Assembly (NCBI GenBank): GCA_016710965.1
Contig: JADJTW010000016.1
Coordinates: forward strand, 1-64,000
Reading direction: 5' to 3'
DNA: 64,000 nt
Origin: Flavobacteriales bacterium
Lineage (GTDB): Bacteria; Bacteroidota; Bacteroidia; Flavobacteriales_F; PHOS-HE28
Shown one piece after another: positions 61,048 to 64,000 of the stretch. The position numbers and the translations under genes were made by a program. The notes under the pieces were generated by a model. That model was not told the origin of the DNA. It made no database searches and was given only the letters and a program-made list of their open reading frames with translations. How positions within the stretch are numbered: position 1 is the stretch's first letter; the number at the start of each line of letters is the position of its first letter.

Positions 61048-62286
61048 TCATCCTTCGAGCTCGGCTTTTAGGATGCGCAGCACTTCGTTGATCGTCTCTT
61101 CCTCCAGGTCGGTACGCTTCACCAGGTCTTCGGCAGGAATGTCCAGCACGCTGCGCGCGGTGTCGCAGCCGATGGCCTTCAGCTCGTCGATGATCCACTG
61201 GTCGATCTCGTCGGCGAAATCGTCCAGGCTCACATCATCGCTCACTTCGTCGGTGTCGCGGTACACGTCGATGTCGAAGCCCGTGAGCTTGCCGGCGAGC
61301 TTGATGTTGTGGCCGCCCTTGCCGATGGCGAGCGCCACCTGATCGGGCTTCATGTACACCTCGGCGCGCTTGCGCTCATGGTCCAGCTTGATGTCGCCGA
61401 TCTTGGCCGGGCTGAGCGCGCGCTGGATGAGCAGTTGCTCGTTGGCCGTGTAGTTGATCACGTCGATGTTCTCGTTGCGCAGCTCACGCACGATGCCGTG
61501 GATGCGGCTGCCCTTCATGCCTACGCATGCGCCCACCGGATCAATGCGGTCGTCGTAGCTCTCCACGGCCACCTTGGCACGCTCACCGGGCTCGCGCACG
61601 ATGCGCTTGATGGTGATGAGGCCGTCGGCCACTTCGGGCACTTCCTGTTCGAAGAGCTTGGCGAGGAACTCCGGCGCCGTGCGGCTGAGGATCACCACGG
61701 GGGTGTTGTTGCGCATCTCCACCTTCCACACCACGGCGCGCACGGTATCCCCTTTCTTGAAGAAGTCGGTCTTGATCTGCTGGTCCTTGGGCATGATGAG
61801 CTCGTTGCCTTCGTCGTCCAGGATCAGCGTCTCGCGCTTCCAGATCTGGTACACCTCGCCGGTCATGATCTCGCCCACCTTCTCCTTGTACTTGTTGTAC
61901 AGGTGGTCTTTCTCCAGTTCCATGATGCGGCCCTGGAGGTTCTGCTTGAGCGAAAGGATGTTGCGGCGGCCGAAGTCCTCGATCTTCAGCTCCTGGCTCA
62001 CCTCCTCGCCCACTTCGAAGTCGGGCTCGATCTTCTTCGCCTCGGCCAGCTCGATCTCCAGGTTGTCGTCCTCGCTCATACCATCCTCCACGATGATGCG
62101 GTTGAGCCAGATCTCCAAATCGCCCTTATCGGGGTTGATGATGATGTCCACCTTGGCTTCTTCGCCGAAGCGCTTCTTCACCACGCCGCGGAAGACGTCC
62201 TCCATGATGCCCATCATGGTTACGCGGTCGATGTTCTTGATGTCCTTGAATTCGCCGAAGGACTCGATGAGGTTCACAGTGGCCAT
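61048..62286 (-). CDS. nusA: Transcription termination/antitermination factor NusA
   Basis: A 412-residue RNA polymerase-binding factor. The N-terminal domain (NLIESFGEFKDIKNIDRVTM, about 1-120), S1 domain (MTGEVYQIWKRETLILDDEG, about 140-205), and two KH domains (GACVGMKGSRIHGIVREL; VALAIGKGGHNIKLAGKLTG) are present, ending in a short helix-hairpin-helix tail (GCDTARSVLDIPAEDLVKRT). It lies 6 bases after rimP and 35 before infB, the standard order. A terminator-like hairpin in the leader of this operon would be a natural target for NusA feedback. Confidence 0.96.
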   Translation of the reverse strand: MATVNLIESFGEFKDIKNIDRVTMMGIMEDVFRGVVKKRFGEEAKVDIIINPDKGDLEIWLNRIIVEDGMSEDDNLEIELAEAKKIEPDFEVGEEVSQELKIEDFGRRNILSLKQNLQGRIMELEKDHLYNKYKEKVGEIMTGEVYQIWKRETLILDDEGNELIMPKDQQIKTDFFKKGDTVRAVVWKVEMRNNTPVVILSRTAPEFLAKLFEQEVPEVADGLITIKRIVREPGERAKVAVESYDDRIDPVGACVGMKGSRIHGIVRELRNENIDVINYTANEQLLIQRALSPAKIGDIKLDHERKRAEVYMKPDQVALAIGKGGHNIKLAGKLTGFDIDVYRDTDEVSDDVSLDDFADEIDQWIIDELKAIGCDTARSVLDIPAEDLVKRTDLEEETINEVLRILKAELEG

Positions 62287-62292
62287 TGCCGG

Positions 62293-62757
62293 TCAGTTGA
62301 ACGTGATGGTTGATTGGGTGGACTTGATCTCGGCGAGGGGGATCACGGTGATCTCCTCGTCCAGTTTGGGTAGGCGGCCTTTCACCTTGCTGGGGTGCTG
62401 TATGCGAAGGCCCAATGTGATGTTGTCATAGCTGGCCAGGCGGCCATTGAGGCTGCGGCCATCGGCGAGCAGCACATCCACCAGGCGGCCGATGTGTTTC
62501 TGGTACTGGCGCTGCACTTTGAAGGGGCGGCCCATGCCGGGGCTGCTGAATTGCATTTCGTAGTCGTCGCCCTCGGGGCCCATGTCCTCGCGCACAGCGC
62601 GGTTCAGGGTGGCCAGTTCGCTCAGGTTGATCGCGCGGTCGTTATCCACCTCCACCACCAGCTTGTTGCCGGGGCGCAGTTCAACGGCCACCAGGAAGTG
62701 CGTGGTGCCTTCCAAGTGCCGTTCAACCAGTTGTTTCACGTTCTCCACGGTGATCAT
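62293..62757 (-). CDS. rimP: Ribosome maturation factor RimP
   Basis: A 154-residue factor needed for 30S maturation. Marks: HFLVAVELRPGNKLVVEVDN, ISFT-region equivalent NLSELATLNRAVREDMG, YEMQFSSPGMGRPFKVQRQY and the C-terminal SH3-like part (ITLGLRIQHPSKVKG, EITVIPLAEIKSTQSTITFN). The ATG at 62757 is the normal family start; the frame continues upstream to a TTG at 62775. It is the first gene of rimP-nusA-infB, with a promoter box and a leader hairpin in front. Confidence 0.92.
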   Translation of the reverse strand: MITVENVKQLVERHLEGTTHFLVAVELRPGNKLVVEVDNDRAINLSELATLNRAVREDMGPEGDDYEMQFSSPGMGRPFKVQRQYQKHIGRLVDVLLADGRSLNGRLASYDNITLGLRIQHPSKVKGRLPKLDEEITVIPLAEIKSTQSTITFN

Positions 62758-62790
62758 AACAGCCTTGTCCCTCAACAGCTAAGAACAAAA

Positions 62791-62810
62791 AAGAGGGGCG
62801 GTCCCCTCTT
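62791..62810 (-). terminator. Intrinsic-terminator-like hairpin in the rimP-nusA-infB leader (possible attenuator)
   Basis: On the minus strand AAGAGGGG, loop ACCG, CCCCTCTT form a perfect 8-bp stem that is followed by TTTTGTTCTT. It lies downstream of the promoter box (62833-62840) and 34 bases before the rimP ATG. No minus-strand gene lies upstream that would need a terminator. A short leader frame, MAEEEEGTAPLFCS (62779-62823), overlaps the hairpin. Confidence 0.6.
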
Positions 62811-62832
62811 CCTCTTCCGCCATTGTCGCTGG

Positions 62833-62840
62833 CAAATGTA
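62833..62840 (-). promoter_or_regulatory. -7 promoter box TACATTTG of rimP-nusA-infB
   Basis: Minus-strand TACATTTG matches TAnnTTTG perfectly, 75 bases before the rimP start. No clear -33 element. Transcription would begin near 62826, so the leader would contain the hairpin at 62791-62810. Confidence 0.55.
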
Positions 62841-62893
62841 GGGTTTCGGTGCGAACGGATGAACCGGTGCGGCGGCGATCTTACATTCACCGC

Positions 62894-64000
62894 ATGTGGT
62901 CCGGTTTGATGCAACGCGCGGCTTTTGTTCAAGTCCTTGCCTTAGCTCTTTCACTACCCCGGGAGGCCCGTTCTCAATTGGTCTTGAAGCCCACTGGGGC
63001 CATCGAGCTTCCATCTGGTCTGTGGGCCGACACCGTGCTGGTCGCATTCGATACGCAGGAACCTGTTGGCACTTTGCGCCGCTTGGACGGTATGGGCGAA
63101 GAGCATGCGATCCATGCCGTCTTCGATGCTCCGGCCGCGATAGCGCTGAAAGGACTGTTGGGACCGGGTCTCAAGGAATGGAATAGCCCTGGTGTTCAAG
63201 TGCTGAAGGTGAATCGCCTTCGCGTGGACGAATTGGACAACCAGGCGGTCTGCATGTTGCACGCCGAGGTTTTGGTGAGGTCAGGCGATGCGTATTCCAG
63301 ACGCTTCGAATCGAGCGTGCTGGTTTCCGGCGATCGCTGTGGGAAGCGACCCGATTGTCACCAGGAGAACATCTTCCGTGCGATACGGGAATTCCTCAAG
63401 GACTACGGCGCTGCCATACGGGCTTCGGAGTTGACCCCGATCGATGTCCCACCTGCGGAGCTAACAACTGCGTTCGCGATCGATACACTCAATACCCCGG
63501 CACTCAGCAATGCACCGCCGCGCAGGGGCTTGTATCGAACTTACATGCAGTTCCGATCGAACCGGCCTGACACCCTGTTTGATTTCGACATCAAGGAGGC
63601 CATGACCTCACCGGGCGATAACGGGACCATCCGCTTGAAGCGCATGCCGGGCAGTGCTGTCGAGCAATACTGGGGACTATGCGACGGGGCTCAGGCATAC
63701 GTACGCGTTGGAAGGTCTTTCGTCCGGCTGTACAGGGAAGGTCCGGTATTCACAGCCAGCGTGCCGCAGCCCCTAACGTACGATCCGACAACGGCCATGC
63801 TCGGCGGTTTGTTCTTCGGAATGATCGGCGGCGGCATTGCTGGTGGGCTGGCGACGACGCCGAACCCGCCGATCCTATGCGAGGTGAACATGCTTTGTGG
63901 CGACCTCGTTCCCAGGAACCGACGCACGGCCAAGAGTGATTATGCTGTGAATATCTTCCACGTGTCGCCCTTCGCGAAAAGCGAGTCGGCGGTTACCGTA
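62894..64000 (+). CDS. Exported protein of unknown function (cut by the right edge)
   Basis: An open frame of 369 codons runs from ATG 62894 to the end of the window without a stop. It begins MWSGLMQRAAFVQVLALALS with a signal-like segment ending EARSQ. The mature part has beta-strand-rich sequence (LVLKPTGAIELPSGLWADTV, QVLKVNRLRVDELDN), a Cys pair (DRCGKRPDCHQENIFRAIRE), and near residue 300 a glycine-rich hydrophobic segment (AMLGGLFFGMIGGGIAGGLA) that may be a membrane hairpin. No family is recognised. It is divergent from rimP; TTACATTCA just before the ATG is a poor -7 box. Confidence 0.7.
   Translation, partial: MWSGLMQRAAFVQVLALALSLPREARSQLVLKPTGAIELPSGLWADTVLVAFDTQEPVGTLRRLDGMGEEHAIHAVFDAPAAIALKGLLGPGLKEWNSPGVQVLKVNRLRVDELDNQAVCMLHAEVLVRSGDAYSRRFESSVLVSGDRCGKRPDCHQENIFRAIREFLKDYGAAIRASELTPIDVPPAELTTAFAIDTLNTPALSNAPPRRGLYRTYMQFRSNRPDTLFDFDIKEAMTSPGDNGTIRLKRMPGSAVEQYWGLCDGAQAYVRVGRSFVRLYREGPVFTASVPQPLTYDPTTAMLGGLFFGMIGGGIAGGLATTPNPPILCEVNMLCGDLVPRNRRTAKSDYAVNIFHVSPFAKSESAVTV

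Overview
The window is a GC-rich stretch of a Bacteroidota chromosome, most likely from a Flavobacteriales-type lineage. The evidence is the gliding/type IX secretion (T9SS) translocon protein SprA, six proteins ending in T9SS type A C-terminal sorting domains, an alternative complex III (ActABCDEF) plus cytochrome c oxidase cluster, the gene order ruvA-sprA-gcvH-vanZ-like-tonB, and promoters of the Bacteroidota form TAnnTTTG or TAnnTTCG a short way upstream of many start codons. No rRNA, tRNA, CRISPR array or insertion sequence was seen, and no gene-free stretch exceeds 300 bases.

Layout. 1-1900: a DUF262 (GmrS-like) gene and a HEPN RNase-type gene, minus strand, full of single-base frame breaks and running off the left edge. 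1906-9884: an aldehyde dehydrogenase with one homopolymer frameshift, three large secreted proteins and a DinB-fold protein; the promoter and first codons of the dehydrogenase occur a second time at 5007-5075. 10003-17787: a signalling and secretion block (LytTR-only protein, unknown secreted protein, LytTR response regulator, TPR histidine kinase, T9SS protein, YadA-head-repeat protein). 17976-21466: a hybrid kinase and its LytTR regulator. 21470-25599: deoC and a sulfate activation operon cysC-cysD-X-cysN with a small unknown gene inside. 25670-35127: tonB-like, vanZ-like, gcvH, sprA and ruvA. 35284-41884: sirtuin, two T9SS proteins, and a TlpA / DUF6029-like / Omp28 trio. 41938-45994: queG, small secreted protein, LuxR-type regulator, ruvB, outer-membrane-like protein. 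46069-57690: ctaD, ctaC and actF to actA, transcribed leftward as actA-B-C-D-E-F-ctaC-ctaD. 57892-62757: SPOR protein, then infB, nusA, rimP. 62894-64000: an unknown secreted protein cut by the right edge.

How the genes work together. The act-cta cluster is an aerobic electron transfer chain: menaquinol is oxidised by alternative complex III and electrons pass to the oxidase. SprA would export the T9SS cargo encoded around it. The 7.5-14.4 kb block looks like a self-contained regulon: two secreted-protein genes carry the same direct-repeat operator at the same distance from their start codons, next to two LytTR proteins and a kinase.

Most interesting signals: (1) the paired GGGTGAACG direct repeats with 21-bp period at 9944 and 11741; (2) a 42-bp dyad at 57785-57826 lying exactly midway between the divergent actA and SPOR-gene promoters; (3) an intrinsic-terminator-like hairpin between promoter and start codon of rimP-nusA-infB; (4) an in-frame TAG in the middle of sprA; (5) a LuxR-type regulator with Glu in place of the phosphoacceptor Asp; (6) the DUF262-HEPN pair. 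The frame breaks in infB and the dehydrogenase lie in or beside G/C runs and look like sequencing errors.
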